A stretch of DNA of 64,000 nt from Streptomyces sp. NBC_00443 (GCF_036014175.1 NZ_CP107917.1:8742001-8806000); one strand, 5' to 3'; positions 15,716 through 24,790 are shown, counted from the stretch's first letter. Program-made: numbers and translations. Notes: a model not told the origin generated them from the letters alone.

Positions 15716-16915
15716 ATGGGACTTGGCCAGTGGATGCGAGGCTTGATTCCGGGGCGCTACCCCGAGTGGTACCGCGAGCGGCGGTCCTGGGAACAAGGCG
15801 AGGACGCCCGCACCACGGTCCGAAAACTCCGGGCGCTTGTCAACGAACGCAAACGGGCCGTGGAGAGTTCCGGCGGTGCGGACGGCCTGGCGTTGCTGGC
15901 GGCGGCGGAGGAAGAACTGCAGTGCGCGGAGCGCATCCTGACCTTCGACCACCATCATCGGGCGCCCCTGGGCTCTCATGTGACGGCGGCACAGGTCCAC
16001 CTGAACATGGCACGCCTGCTCTGGCTGAAGTCGTTTCTCTCGGCCCCCGCCGAGGTGGCTCCCTATCTTCCCGGAATGCTCGCCGTGGTCAGAGAACACC
16101 TGACCCGCGACGACCCGCGCAGGGTCGCCACAGAAATCGTGATGGCGAAGTCCGCTCGGCGCCGAGTCATTGACGAGACGGAACTGCTCATCGTCCTCGA
16201 GGCCGTGGATGTGGCGCACGGAGTCGCGCTGCGTGAGAAGCTCCGCGCGGGCAGCTTCGTGCGCATCGTCTGGAGGGTGGCCCTCTTCCTGTTCCTTCTG
16301 GCGGGAGCGGTGGGCGTACTCACCTCCCTTTTCCCGGAATCCGTTCCACTGTGCTTCAACCCCCCACGGCCGAACGACGCGCCCGCCCCGGATTCGACGG
16401 TCGACTACGTGGTCGTCTGTCCCACGGGAAGCCAGGACTTTTTCGAATCCACCGAACTCGACCAGAACTTCGCCGCCGTTTCGGCATGGGGCGACTATCT
16501 CGTCGTCGAATTCATCGGCCTCGTCGCCGCCGGAGTGGCGGCGGCGTCCACTCTGCGGAGAATCAGGGGTACGTCGACGCCCTATTCCGCGCCGATCGCC
16601 CTGGCGGCTCTGAAGATCCCCGCAGGTGCCCTTACGGCCGTATTGGGCCTCCTGCTCATGCGGGGTGGCTTCGTACCCGGTCTCACCTCGCTGGACTCGT
16701 CGGCGCAGATCATCGCGTGGGCTGTCATCTTCGGATACTCCCAGCAACTCTTCACCAAATGGGTCGACCTTCAGGGGCAGAAGGTCCTGAATTCGGTACA
16801 TGGCCCCCTGGATCCCCCGGCTTCCTCCGGTCGCACCGCCGTTCCTGCCACGGAATCTCCGCCCGAGGCAGGAACGGCAAGGACCCATTCAGCTGATGAG
16901 GATTTCGAGCGCTGA
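15716..16915 (+). CDS. Four-helix membrane protein of unknown function
   Basis: A 399-aa protein with a soluble, charged N-terminal half (about 1-175, heptad-like helices with Arg/Glu). About four membrane segments follow: VALFLFLLAGAVGVLTSLF, YLVVEFIGLVAAGVAAAS, ALKIPAGALTAVLGLLLM and IIAWAVIFGYSQQLFTKWV. An extracytoplasmic loop between segments 1 and 2 carries two Cys (PLCFN, VVVCPTG) that could form a disulfide. The conserved-looking end FGYSQQLFTKWVDLQ is seen in scattered bacterial hypotheticals. Codon use is less GC-biased than in neighbours. It follows the peptidase cassette by 68 bp and is convergent with the LysM gene. Confidence 0.7.
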   Translation: MGLGQWMRGLIPGRYPEWYRERRSWEQGEDARTTVRKLRALVNERKRAVESSGGADGLALLAAAEEELQCAERILTFDHHHRAPLGSHVTAAQVHLNMARLLWLKSFLSAPAEVAPYLPGMLAVVREHLTRDDPRRVATEIVMAKSARRRVIDETELLIVLEAVDVAHGVALREKLRAGSFVRIVWRVALFLFLLAGAVGVLTSLFPESVPLCFNPPRPNDAPAPDSTVDYVVVCPTGSQDFFESTELDQNFAAVSAWGDYLVVEFIGLVAAGVAAASTLRRIRGTSTPYSAPIALAALKIPAGALTAVLGLLLMRGGFVPGLTSLDSSAQIIAWAVIFGYSQQLFTKWVDLQGQKVLNSVHGPLDPPASSGRTAVPATESPPEAGTARTHSADEDFER

Positions 16916-16926
16916 TCAGTCGAGGG

Positions 16927-17358
16927 CTAGCCCCCGGCCACGACGTGGGGCACATGCAGCTTGTCCCAGGACTTCTTCCCGGGCATGCCGTCCGCGTCCT
17001 TACCGGAGAAACCCAGCTTGCGCTGCCACTTGGAGTAGGACGCCTTGTCCGCGTCGCTCCACTTGAGGTCCGGCCCGTCAGGATATGACGAGCAGCCTTC
17101 CTCGATGAGGCGGTAGCCCATGGCCTCGACGATCGGGCTGGTCCTGGTCGGCTGGAAGAAGCCGGGACCAGGGAACGGCTCGTAACCGACGACTGATTCC
17201 GGGGCGGAAACGCGGATGCGCTGTCCGATCTGAATCACGTTCGGACTGGTGATTTCGGGGTTCCACTCCAGAACCTGGGCCAGTGTCAGGCCGTGCATGG
17301 TGGCAATCTTGTTCAGATTGTCACCCTTCTTCGCTACGTAGAATTTTGTCTCACCCAT
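16927..17358 (-). CDS. Small LysM plus peptidoglycan-binding protein, no signal peptide
   Basis: A 143-aa protein. Residues 4-50 form a LysM domain (YVAKKGDNLNKIATMHGLTLAQVLEWNPEI). The C-terminal third (LKWSDADKASYSKWQRKLGF, then DADGMPGKKSWDKL) is the short cell-wall-binding module often fused to lysins. Both modules bind glycan, but there is no catalytic domain and no secretion signal, which is unusual. It could be released by lysis or exported non-classically, or serve as a tail-type component. Codon use is slightly AT-richer than average. No good ribosome site precedes the ATG. Confidence 0.75.
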   Translation of the reverse strand: MGETKFYVAKKGDNLNKIATMHGLTLAQVLEWNPEITSPNVIQIGQRIRVSAPESVVGYEPFPGPGFFQPTRTSPIVEAMGYRLIEEGCSSYPDGPDLKWSDADKASYSKWQRKLGFSGKDADGMPGKKSWDKLHVPHVVAGG

Positions 17359-17465
17359 ATGGCCTACTCTAGTCGGGTATTGGCATACCGCAAACAGGAC
17401 TCAATTGCGGCTTCAGCTATTTATGCGTCAACCGTCAGACATTCGTCACGGCGAGCCCTTCGTGA

Positions 17466-18452
17466 GTGCAAAGTCCATCTGGTGCAGGAGAACGGGGTCT
17501 TCCCAAGTGGCTCGCGATGCGTACCGTGTTCGAGGTACTCCATACGACGCGGAGAGGGGCGACGGTGGCCTTCCTGGGGGACGATCGGGCCGCAGTGCGG
17601 TCCGTTACCTGGCAGTTGCACGCCGACCCCATGATGTGGGTCGCCGGAATCCGCGCGCTCTACCTCCAGGCCCTGCACCCCCGAGCCGTACGCGGCGTCA
17701 TGCAGAACTCCGACTTCCGGCGCGACGCCTGGGGTCGTCTGCTGCGCACCGCGAATTTCGTCGGCACCATCACCTACGGCACCACCGAGGCCGCCGAGAA
17801 GGCCGGCGCCCGGGTGCGGAAGATCCACAGCATGCTGAGCGCGACCGACCCGGACACGGGGGAGCGGTACGGCGTCGACGAACCCGAGCTGCTGCTGTGG
17901 GTGCACTGCGCCGAGATCGACTCGTATCTGCAGGTCGCGCGGCGCTCCGGCTTCCGCCTCACCGACGCGCAGGCCGACCGCTACATCGACGAACACCGCG
18001 TCAGCGCCCGCCTGGTGGGGCTGGACCCCAACGCCGTCCCGGCGAACCGGGCCGAGATGGCGGCGTACTTCGAGAAGGTGCGGCCCGAGCTCGCGTGCGG
18101 ATCCGAGGCACGCGCGGTGGACGACTTCCTGCTCCGCCCGCCGACGCATCCCCTTCTCGTCCCGGCGCGCGAGGTGCTGTGGCGGCGCGTGGCGCAGCTG
18201 GCGTACGCCGCTCTGCCGCCGTACGCCCACGAGCTGTACGGCAGACCGGCACCGGAACCCGCCACCGTCACCCGTCAGTTGCGTGCCACGGGCACCCTGC
18301 TGCGCGCTGTTCCCGCACGTCTGCGCTGGCAACTCCCGCCCAAACACATCCTGCGCGCCATGGCACGACTCGGCCCCGGCTCGCGTCCCGGCACCGTACA
18401 AACTCGGACGATAGCTCGCCATACTGGACGAGCCGGGGGAGGGCAAGGCTGA
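17466..18452 (+). CDS. MpaB-type (DUF2236) oxygenase
   Basis: A 328-aa member of the oxygenase MpaB / DUF2236 family, heme-type oxygenases related to latex-clearing proteins. Typical landmarks are WVAGIRALYLQALHPRAVRGV, NFVGTITYGTTEAAEKAGARVRKIH and LLLWVHCAEIDSYL. His residues in these segments are candidate heme ligands. The start may be GTG 17466 or ATG 17517; neither has a strong ribosome site. Its end lies 25 bp before the kinase gene, so both may be one transcript. The substrate is unknown. Confidence 0.8.
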   Translation: MQSPSGAGERGLPKWLAMRTVFEVLHTTRRGATVAFLGDDRAAVRSVTWQLHADPMMWVAGIRALYLQALHPRAVRGVMQNSDFRRDAWGRLLRTANFVGTITYGTTEAAEKAGARVRKIHSMLSATDPDTGERYGVDEPELLLWVHCAEIDSYLQVARRSGFRLTDAQADRYIDEHRVSARLVGLDPNAVPANRAEMAAYFEKVRPELACGSEARAVDDFLLRPPTHPLLVPAREVLWRRVAQLAYAALPPYAHELYGRPAPEPATVTRQLRATGTLLRAVPARLRWQLPPKHILRAMARLGPGSRPGTVQTRTIARHTGRAGGGQG

Positions 18453-18477
18453 CCGTGACGGGGGGCGATCGCGGGCG

Positions 18478-20721
18478 ATGGGGGACAGCAGGCTGATCCA
18501 GGGCCGGTACCGGCTGCTCGATCCGATCGGGCGCGGCGGTATGGGCGAGGTGTGGCGTGCGCGCGACGAGTCGCTGGGCCGGCAGGTCGCCGTGAAGTGC
18601 CTCAAGCCGCTGGGGCCGCACCACGACCACTCGTTCACGCGTGTCCTGCGGGAGCGGTTTCGCCGAGAGGCCCGGGTGGCCGCGGCGCTCCAGCACCGCG
18701 GGGTGACCGTGGTCCACGACTTCGGCGAGTCCGACGGGGTTCTGTTCCTGGTCATGGAGTTGCTCCAGGGCCGCAACCTCAGCCAGCTCCTGGAGGACAA
18801 CAAGCATCATCCGCTGCCTGTCCCGGACGTCGTCGAGATCGCCGACCAGGTCGCCGCCGCCCTCGCCTACACCCACCAGCAGGGCATCGTGCACCGCGAC
18901 CTGAAGCCCGCGAACATCATGCGGCTCGCCGACGGCACGGTGAAGATCTGCGACTTCGGCATAGCGCGCCTCGCCCATGACATCGGCTTCACCTCCCGGC
19001 TGACCGGCACCGGCATCGCGATGGGCACCCCGCACTACATGTCGCCGGAGCAGATCGGCGGGGAGGAGGTGGACCAGCGCAGCGACCTGTACTCGCTGGG
19101 GTGCGTGCTGTACGAGATCGCCACCGGGGTACCGCCGTTCGACCTGGACGACCCCTGGGCGATCCTCGTCGGACACCGCGACACCGCGCCCAGGCCGCCG
19201 CGCAGCCACCGCGCCGAGCTGCCCGAGTACTTCGAGCAGGTCATCCTCGACCTGCTGGCGAAGCGGCCCGAGGAACGACCGCACGACGGAGGCGAGTTGG
19301 GCCGCCGGATCGGTCTGGGCCGTACGACACCGACGTACGTGCCGACCGTGGTGACCCCACAGCCGGACCTCGGGCCCCCGGCGCCCGTCACCCGCGAGCC
19401 CCGCCTGCCGTCCTGGACCCGCGGCATGACCACCGGCCACAAGGCCACCGGCGCGGGACTGCGCACCACACCTCCGGACGCGGGGGCCGGTCTCACCGGC
19501 GAGTGGATCCCCCGGCCCACGACCGGCCGGCGGCCCGACGAGGCCGCCGTACCCGACGAAACGCCCACCCCCTCCGCGGCGGCGCTCGCGGCGCTGGCCG
19601 GACGCCACAACGCCGGTCTCAGCCTGGGCCGACTGGGCCGCTGGACCGAGGCGGGCGAGGTGCACCGGGCCGTCGCCGCCGAACGTGAGCACCTCCTCGG
19701 CCCCGACCACCCAGACACCCTCGCCAGCCGCTACGAGGTCGCCTTCACCCTCAGCCGCACCGGCCGCGCCGCGGACGCCCTGCGTGAGTACAAGCACGTC
19801 GCCCGCGCCCGCAGTCTCTCGCTCGGCCCCGACCACCCCGAGACGCTCGCCGCCCGGCAGGAAATGGCGTACGTGCTCGGGCAGTTGGGCCGCCATTTCG
19901 ACGCGCACCAGGTCTACACGTCCGTGCTGACGGCACGGGAACGCGCGATGGGCGCCGACCACCCCGACACACTGCGCTGCCGCCACAACCTCGCCTTCAA
20001 CCTGAGTAGACTCGGCCGCCTGGAGGACTCGTACCGCATGGCCGGCGAGGTCGCCGTCGCACGCGCCCGCGTCCTCGGCCCGCACCACCCCGAAACCCTG
20101 GTCACGCGCTACGAAGTCGCTTACGCCCTCGGTCAGTTGGGCCGCTGGGCCGAGGCCCTGCAGACCTACCGCGAGGTCGCCGACGCCCGCGCCCAGGCCC
20201 TCGGCCCGGATCACGCCGACACGCTCGCCGCCCGTTACGAGGTCGGCATCAGCCTCGGCCGCCTCGGCCGCAGCGCGGAGGCCCTCCAGCTCTACCTCGA
20301 CCTGATCGACGACCGCACCCGTGTCCACGGCCCCGCCCACCCCGAGACCCTGCGTGCCCGACACGGCCTCGGCGTGAACCTCGGCCGCCTCGGACGCTGG
20401 GAGGAGGCCCTCGCCGAGTCCCGGGACGTGTGCGCGATCCGTGAGCGCGTGCTGGGACCCGACCACACCGACACCCTGGTCAGCCGGCGCGAGGTCGCGG
20501 TGAGCCTCGGCTGGCTGGGCCGCTGGCCGGACGCGCTCACCGAGTACCGCGGGGTGGCCACCGCCCGCGAACACGTCCTCGGCGCCGACCACCCCGACAC
20601 CCTCGCCAGCCGGAACGACGAGGCCCACTGCCTGGAGCAGCTCGGGCGGAGCGCGGAGGCGGTCGAGCTGTACCGGAGGGTGGCGGTGCTGCGGCAGCAG
20701 CGGGCGTCCGGAGGCGGGTGA
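18478..20721 (+). CDS. Soluble Ser/Thr protein kinase with nine TPR units
   Basis: A 747-aa Hanks-type kinase. The Gly-loop is GRGGMG (18-23), the ATP-anchoring Lys is Lys40 (VAVK), the catalytic Asp is Asp141 (HRDLKPAN) and the Mg-binding Asp is Asp159 (DFGIA). After a Pro/Thr-rich linker (about 280-365), nine 42-residue TPR_10-type units follow to the C-terminus, each ending in LGPDHPDT-like sequence. There is no transmembrane segment or PASTA domain, unlike PknB. It should therefore be cytosolic, with the TPR array as the sensor or substrate-docking part. It lies 25 bp after the MpaB-like gene. Confidence 0.93.
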   Translation: MGDSRLIQGRYRLLDPIGRGGMGEVWRARDESLGRQVAVKCLKPLGPHHDHSFTRVLRERFRREARVAAALQHRGVTVVHDFGESDGVLFLVMELLQGRNLSQLLEDNKHHPLPVPDVVEIADQVAAALAYTHQQGIVHRDLKPANIMRLADGTVKICDFGIARLAHDIGFTSRLTGTGIAMGTPHYMSPEQIGGEEVDQRSDLYSLGCVLYEIATGVPPFDLDDPWAILVGHRDTAPRPPRSHRAELPEYFEQVILDLLAKRPEERPHDGGELGRRIGLGRTTPTYVPTVVTPQPDLGPPAPVTREPRLPSWTRGMTTGHKATGAGLRTTPPDAGAGLTGEWIPRPTTGRRPDEAAVPDETPTPSAAALAALAGRHNAGLSLGRLGRWTEAGEVHRAVAAEREHLLGPDHPDTLASRYEVAFTLSRTGRAADALREYKHVARARSLSLGPDHPETLAARQEMAYVLGQLGRHFDAHQVYTSVLTARERAMGADHPDTLRCRHNLAFNLSRLGRLEDSYRMAGEVAVARARVLGPHHPETLVTRYEVAYALGQLGRWAEALQTYREVADARAQALGPDHADTLAARYEVGISLGRLGRSAEALQLYLDLIDDRTRVHGPAHPETLRARHGLGVNLGRLGRWEEALAESRDVCAIRERVLGPDHTDTLVSRREVAVSLGWLGRWPDALTEYRGVATAREHVLGADHPDTLASRNDEAHCLEQLGRSAEAVELYRRVAVLRQQRASGGG
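19587..20721 (+). repeat. 126-bp repeats encoding nine TPR units
   Basis: Nine consecutive 126-bp units encode the TPR array of the kinase. Each runs from a Leu-Ala/Val start through LGRLGRW-like and GPDHPDT-like segments. Similarity between units is high enough to allow slippage or recombination, and 42-aa steps keep the frame. The last unit is truncated before the GPDHPDT segment. Confidence 0.85.
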
Positions 20722-20796
20722 AGCCCAGTGGCCGAGCCGTGACTCCGGCCTGTCCCACCTATGGCCGACCTAGATCATCACGTGTTACGAAGAACC

Positions 20797-22374
20797 ATGC
20801 CAGCAGACGAGGGACACCCGGGACACCGCACGTACGACGCCGTCATCGTCGGCGGAGGCCACAACGGCCTCGTCGCCGCCGCCTACCTGGCCCGGGCCGG
20901 ACGGTCCGTGCTGGTGCTGGAGCGACTGGACCGCACCGGGGGCGCCGCGGTCTCCACACGGCCGTTCGCCGGCGTCGACGCACGGCTCTCCCGCTACTCG
21001 TACCTGGTCAGCCTGCTGCCCAAGAAGATCGTCCGGGACCTCGGCCTGGACTTCCGTGTCCGTACCCGCAACGTCTCCTCGTACACGCCCGTGGACCGGG
21101 ACGGCCGGCCGACCGGACTGCTCGTGGGCGGCGGCGAGCGGCGCACCCGGGAGGCGTTCGCCCGGCTGACCGGCGGCGAGCGCGAGTACGCGGCCTGGCA
21201 GCGCTTCTACGCCATGACCGGCGAGGTCGCCCAGCGGGTCTTCCCGACGCTCACCGAGCCCCTGCCGAGCCGCGGGGAACTGCGCCGCCGGGTGGACGAC
21301 GAGGAGGCCTGGCGGACCCTCTTCGAGGAGCCGATCGGCGTCGCGATCGAGGACCGTTTCGCGGACGACCTGATCCGGGGTGTGGTCCTGACGGACGCCC
21401 TGATCGGCACCTTCGCCGACGCCCATGACATGTCCCTCAAGCAGAACCGTTGCCTCCTCTACCACGTGATCGGCGGCGGCACCGGCGACTGGGACGTCCC
21501 CGTCGGCGGCATGGGTGCCCTCACCGACGCCCTGGCCACGGCCGCGCGCGACGCGGGCGCGGTCGTCGTCACCGGGCACGAGGCGGTACGGATCGACACG
21601 GACGGCCGTACGGCGGAGATCAGCTATCGCACGGCCGACGGTGAGGGCGTCGTCACCGCCCGGCACGTCCTGGTGAACGCCTCCCCGCAGGAGCTGGCCG
21701 CCCTGACCGGCGACACCACCGCGGACCCCGTCGAGGGCGCCCAGCTCAAGGTGAACATGCTGCTCAAGCGCCTGCCGCGGCTGCGCGACAGCTCCGTCGA
21801 CCCGCGCGAGGCGTTCGCCGGCACCTTCCACATCGCCGAGGGCTACGACCAGCTGGCCACCGCCCACGCCCAGGCCGCCGCCGGGGAACTCCCCGCCGCC
21901 CCGCCGTCCGAGATCTACTGCCACTCGCTGACCGACCCGACGATCCTCGGCCCCGCCCTCGTCGAGCGGGGCTACCAGACCCTCACCCTGTTCGGCCTGC
22001 ACACCCCGGCCCGGCTGTTCGAGCGCGACAACGACGCCGTACGCGACGAACTGCTGAAGTCGACGCTCGCCCAGCTGGACGCCCACCTCGCCGAGCCGCT
22101 GGCCGACTGTCTGGCGACGGACGCCGACGGACGGCCCTGCATCGAGGCGAAGACCCCGCTGGACCTGGAGCGCGATCTGCGCCTTCCCGGCGGCAACATC
22201 TTCCACCGCGACCTGGCCTGGCCGTACGCCCAGGAGGACACCGGCCGCTGGGGCGTGGAGACCCGCCACCCGAACGTGCTGCTCTGCGGGGCGGGCGCGG
22301 TGCGTGGGGGAGGGGTGAGCGGAGTGCCGGGGCACAACGCGGCGATGGCGGTGCTGGAGGCGGTCGGCGACTGA
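20797..22374 (+). CDS. Phytoene-desaturase-type FAD oxidoreductase
   Basis: A 525-aa flavoprotein. The N-terminal dinucleotide fold reads YDAVIVGGGHNGLVAAAYLARAG, followed by VLVLERLDRTGGAA. The C-terminal FAD motif includes NVLLCGAGAVRGGGVSGVPGHNAA. This is the NAD(P)/FAD-dependent oxidoreductase group related to CrtI, acting on carotenoid-like or other lipophilic substrates. No phytoene synthase is nearby, so a carotenoid role is not implied. I prefer ATG 20797; an in-frame ATG at 20761 would add 12 residues. Neither has a strong ribosome site. Confidence 0.85.
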   Translation: MPADEGHPGHRTYDAVIVGGGHNGLVAAAYLARAGRSVLVLERLDRTGGAAVSTRPFAGVDARLSRYSYLVSLLPKKIVRDLGLDFRVRTRNVSSYTPVDRDGRPTGLLVGGGERRTREAFARLTGGEREYAAWQRFYAMTGEVAQRVFPTLTEPLPSRGELRRRVDDEEAWRTLFEEPIGVAIEDRFADDLIRGVVLTDALIGTFADAHDMSLKQNRCLLYHVIGGGTGDWDVPVGGMGALTDALATAARDAGAVVVTGHEAVRIDTDGRTAEISYRTADGEGVVTARHVLVNASPQELAALTGDTTADPVEGAQLKVNMLLKRLPRLRDSSVDPREAFAGTFHIAEGYDQLATAHAQAAAGELPAAPPSEIYCHSLTDPTILGPALVERGYQTLTLFGLHTPARLFERDNDAVRDELLKSTLAQLDAHLAEPLADCLATDADGRPCIEAKTPLDLERDLRLPGGNIFHRDLAWPYAQEDTGRWGVETRHPNVLLCGAGAVRGGGVSGVPGHNAAMAVLEAVGD

Positions 22375-22386
22375 CCCCGGCCCTGT

Positions 22387-22598
22387 TCAGGCCCGGACGC
22401 CGCCGTCCATCCGCAGGATCACGCCGGTGACGTAGGACGCGCGGTCGCTCAGCAGCCATGCGGCAGCCACGGCCGCACGTGACGGCGGCCGACGCGGTGA
22501 GGCTGTTGACCGCCCGCTTCATGGCGCCGTACACGGCAGCTCGGGGTTGGCCGCCGGGCTGCCCACGGTGGAGTTGTTGACGATCGCCCCCTAAGGGG
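22387..22598 (-). pseudogene. Remnant of a short-chain dehydrogenase (SDR)
   Basis: On the minus strand the C-terminus of an SDR is plain: WLLSDRASYVTGVILRMDGG up to a TGA at 22387-22389. Further in, GAIVNNSTVGSPAANP (containing the catalytic Ser) and YGAMKRAVNSLT (the YxxxK active-site pair) are present but in different frames. About 40 residues are missing between AVT and AWLLSD. The whole N-terminal cofactor-binding half is absent, cut at a CCCCCT/AGGGGG palindrome. Not functional. It abuts the remnant of a divergent regulator. Confidence 0.8.
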
Positions 22599-22599
22599 G
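22587..22599. repeat. CCCCCT-A-AGGGGG palindrome at the deletion junction
   Basis: Six-base arms around a single A lie exactly where the SDR remnant ends and the regulator remnant begins. It marks the breakpoint of the deletion that removed both N-termini. Confidence 0.7.
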
Positions 22600-23024
22600 A
22601 CGGCGCCGATCCGGTCCAACTCGGCATCCGACAGCTGGTCCAGCGGGCCGGGCGGCTGGATGCTCTACGGCGTCTCGGACGTCGCCGAGTTCGCCCGGAA
22701 CTCACCGCGCTGATCGGCGAACTCCTGGACGGCAGCGAGGAGTTCGCCCGGCTGTGGGCGGCCCACGACGTGACCGCCGCACCCACGCTGCGCAAGACCT
22801 TCGACCACCCCGTCGTCGGCCCCGTCACCGTCAACTGCGACGTCCTGGACATCGCCGACCGTGACCAACGGGTCGTGATCTACACCGCCACCCCGGGCAC
22901 GCCGTCCGAGGAGGCGCTACGACTGCTGTCGGTCATCGGCACGCAACGCCTGGACGTGCCCGGCGGAGCCGTCGGCGCCGGCTCACCGGTCAGTTCGCGG
23001 CAGCGGTCCACCCGCTCGCCGTGA
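22599..23024 (+). pseudogene. Remnant of an MmyB-type XRE regulator
   Basis: An open frame without a start codon reads RPELTALIGELLDGSEEFARLWAAHDV, then KTFDHPVVGPVTVNCDVLDI and VVIYTATPGTPSEEALRLLS. These are the C-terminal ligand-binding features of MmyB-like XRE regulators. The helix-turn-helix and the first half of the ligand domain are missing. The frame runs on past the family end to a TGA at 23024, overlapping the 3' end of the opposite hydrolase gene. MmyB-type regulators are typically encoded divergently from SDR genes, so this and the adjacent SDR remnant were one gene pair. Confidence 0.78.
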
Positions 23025-24765
23025 TCCGCGCCGCATCCGCCGGCCGGGCCTCGTCGAAGAGGACGCTGTGCGCCGTCTCGACGTGCAGCCCGTCGACGTA
23101 CGCGCCGCGGCCCACGTACAGCTTGTCGGTGGTGTATCGCCAGCGGAGTACCAGCTGCCGGTGCGCGGGGAGTTGCGCCGTGAGGCGGTGCCAGACGCGG
23201 CCCGACCAGCCGGTGACGGCGCCGGTCGGATGGGCCTGCGGTCGTTCGCCCTGGCGTTTCGTCGCGAAGGGGAGCGCAGCCCAGGTCGTGCCGCCGTCCG
23301 TCGTGGACTCCAGGACGAGGACGTCCGCCTGCGGCTCGGTGTCCCACCACAGGGCGCAGTGCAGCTCTGCCTCGCCGGAGGACGTGTCGAGGGCGGGGAG
23401 CACGAGCGTCGCGCTGGTGGCGGTCGCCATTCCGGAGAACCATGCCGTACGGCCGTGGCGCGGGCGGACCGCTGCAGCACGGGCCATGCTGTCGGCCGCG
23501 GCGACCCGGGGCGCGGAACCGGAGCGCCAACTGCGCACCGGATGGACCGAGTTGCCGAGGACGACGAGGAATGAGTCGGTGGTCGGGTCGAGGACGAGGG
23601 AGGTGCCGGTGAAACCGGTGTGTCCCGCTGTGCGCGGGGTGGCCATGGCGCCCATGTACCAGTGCTGGTAGAGCTCGAAACCGAGGCCGTGCTCGTCGCC
23701 GGGGAAGGCGGTGTTGAAGTCGGTGAACATCAGCTCCACGGACTCCGGCTCCAGGATGCGGCAGCTGCCGTAGGCGCCGCCGTTGAGCAGCGTCCGGCCG
23801 AGGACCGCCAGGTCCCACGCGTTCGAGAAGACGCCCGCGTGGCCCGCGACCCCACCCAGGCTGAAGGCGTTCTCGTCGTGCACTTCACCCCAGACGAGCC
23901 CACGGTCCAGGCCGGACCACGGCAGCCGCGCGTCCTCGGTGGCCGCGATCCCCGGCTTCCAGGCGGCGGGCGGGTTGTAGCGGGTGCGGCGCATCCCGAG
24001 CGGGCCGGTGATCTCGTCGTGGAGGAGGACGTCGAGGCTGCGGCCGGTGATCTTCTCCAGGACGAGCTGGAGGGAGATCAGATTCAGATCCGAGTAGAGG
24101 TACTTGGTGCCTGGAGCATTCAGCGGCGCCTCGCTCCAGATGAGCTGGAGCTTCTCCTCGTACGTCGGCGCGTTGTACAGCGGGATCCAGGCACGGAACC
24201 CCGAGGTGTGGGTGAGGAGCTGACGGATCGTGATGTCCTGTTTGCCCGCGCGGCCGAAGTCCGGGAGGTAGGAGGCGACCGTGGCCTCCAGCCCCAGCTC
24301 GCCCCGTTCGATCTGCTGCACCGCGAGGATCGATGTGAACAGCTTGGACACCGAGGCCAGGTCGAAGACGGTGCCCTCGGCCATCGGGATCTGCTGGTCC
24401 GACGGAAACTCCACGCCGGTGTCGCTCGTTTCGTCGTACGCCTCATAGCGCACGGCCATCCCGATGGGCTGGTGCAGCGCCACGGTGCCGCCGCGGCCGG
24501 CGAGGAGGACGGCGCCGGCGTACCAGGGGTGCTTGGGGGAGGGGGCCAAGAACCTCTCTGCATCGGTCACGAGTCGGCGGAGGTGGGTGGGGAGGAGGCC
24601 GGCGCGCTCGGGGGAGCCGTGGCGCAGGGTGGGGCTTGCGGTGGGCGCCGCTGCGGCTGCCGCCGCGGGTCCAGCGGGCAAGGGGGCGATGGTCAGGGCG
24701 CCGCCCAAGGCCACTGCGGTCCTGCCCAGTTGACGCCTGGTCAGTCCGGTTCTGCCGTCGGTCAT
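22990..24765 (-). CDS. Tat-exported beta-lactamase-fold serine hydrolase with C-terminal beta-sandwich
   Basis: A 591-aa protein. The first residues carry a twin-arginine signal (TRRQLGRTAVALGGALT). The penicillin-binding/beta-lactamase domain spans about 60-400, with the nucleophile in SVSK, a YSDLN (Yxx) motif and an HTG-type region. The last 180 residues look like a carbohydrate- or protein-binding beta-sandwich (AELHCALWWDTEP, LVLRWRYTTDKLYVGRGAYVDG). I start at ATG 24765, preceded by GGGAGGAA at ideal distance. Relatives are exported esterases, peptidases or muropeptide-acting hydrolases rather than resistance enzymes. Two GAAAG/CTTTC-type inverted repeats lie upstream. Confidence 0.88.
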   Translation of the reverse strand: MTDGRTGLTRRQLGRTAVALGGALTIAPLPAGPAAAAAAAPTASPTLRHGSPERAGLLPTHLRRLVTDAERFLAPSPKHPWYAGAVLLAGRGGTVALHQPIGMAVRYEAYDETSDTGVEFPSDQQIPMAEGTVFDLASVSKLFTSILAVQQIERGELGLEATVASYLPDFGRAGKQDITIRQLLTHTSGFRAWIPLYNAPTYEEKLQLIWSEAPLNAPGTKYLYSDLNLISLQLVLEKITGRSLDVLLHDEITGPLGMRRTRYNPPAAWKPGIAATEDARLPWSGLDRGLVWGEVHDENAFSLGGVAGHAGVFSNAWDLAVLGRTLLNGGAYGSCRILEPESVELMFTDFNTAFPGDEHGLGFELYQHWYMGAMATPRTAGHTGFTGTSLVLDPTTDSFLVVLGNSVHPVRSWRSGSAPRVAAADSMARAAAVRPRHGRTAWFSGMATATSATLVLPALDTSSGEAELHCALWWDTEPQADVLVLESTTDGGTTWAALPFATKRQGERPQAHPTGAVTGWSGRVWHRLTAQLPAHRQLVLRWRYTTDKLYVGRGAYVDGLHVETAHSVLFDEARPADAARITASGWTAAAN

Positions 24766-24790
24766 CGAGGTTCCTCCCGCCACTCCGGCT

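Noticed and set aside
16924..16933. GGGCTAGCCC as a terminator between convergent genes
   Set aside because: A perfect palindrome with no loop cannot form a stable hairpin and it overlaps the LysM stop region.
19587..20721. Regular 126-bp repeats as a CRISPR or non-coding satellite
   Set aside because: The repeats are in frame and encode TPR units; there are no spacers.
22990..24765. Resistance beta-lactamase
   Set aside because: The size, Tat signal and extra beta-sandwich domain fit exported esterase or peptidase relatives, not class A or C resistance enzymes.
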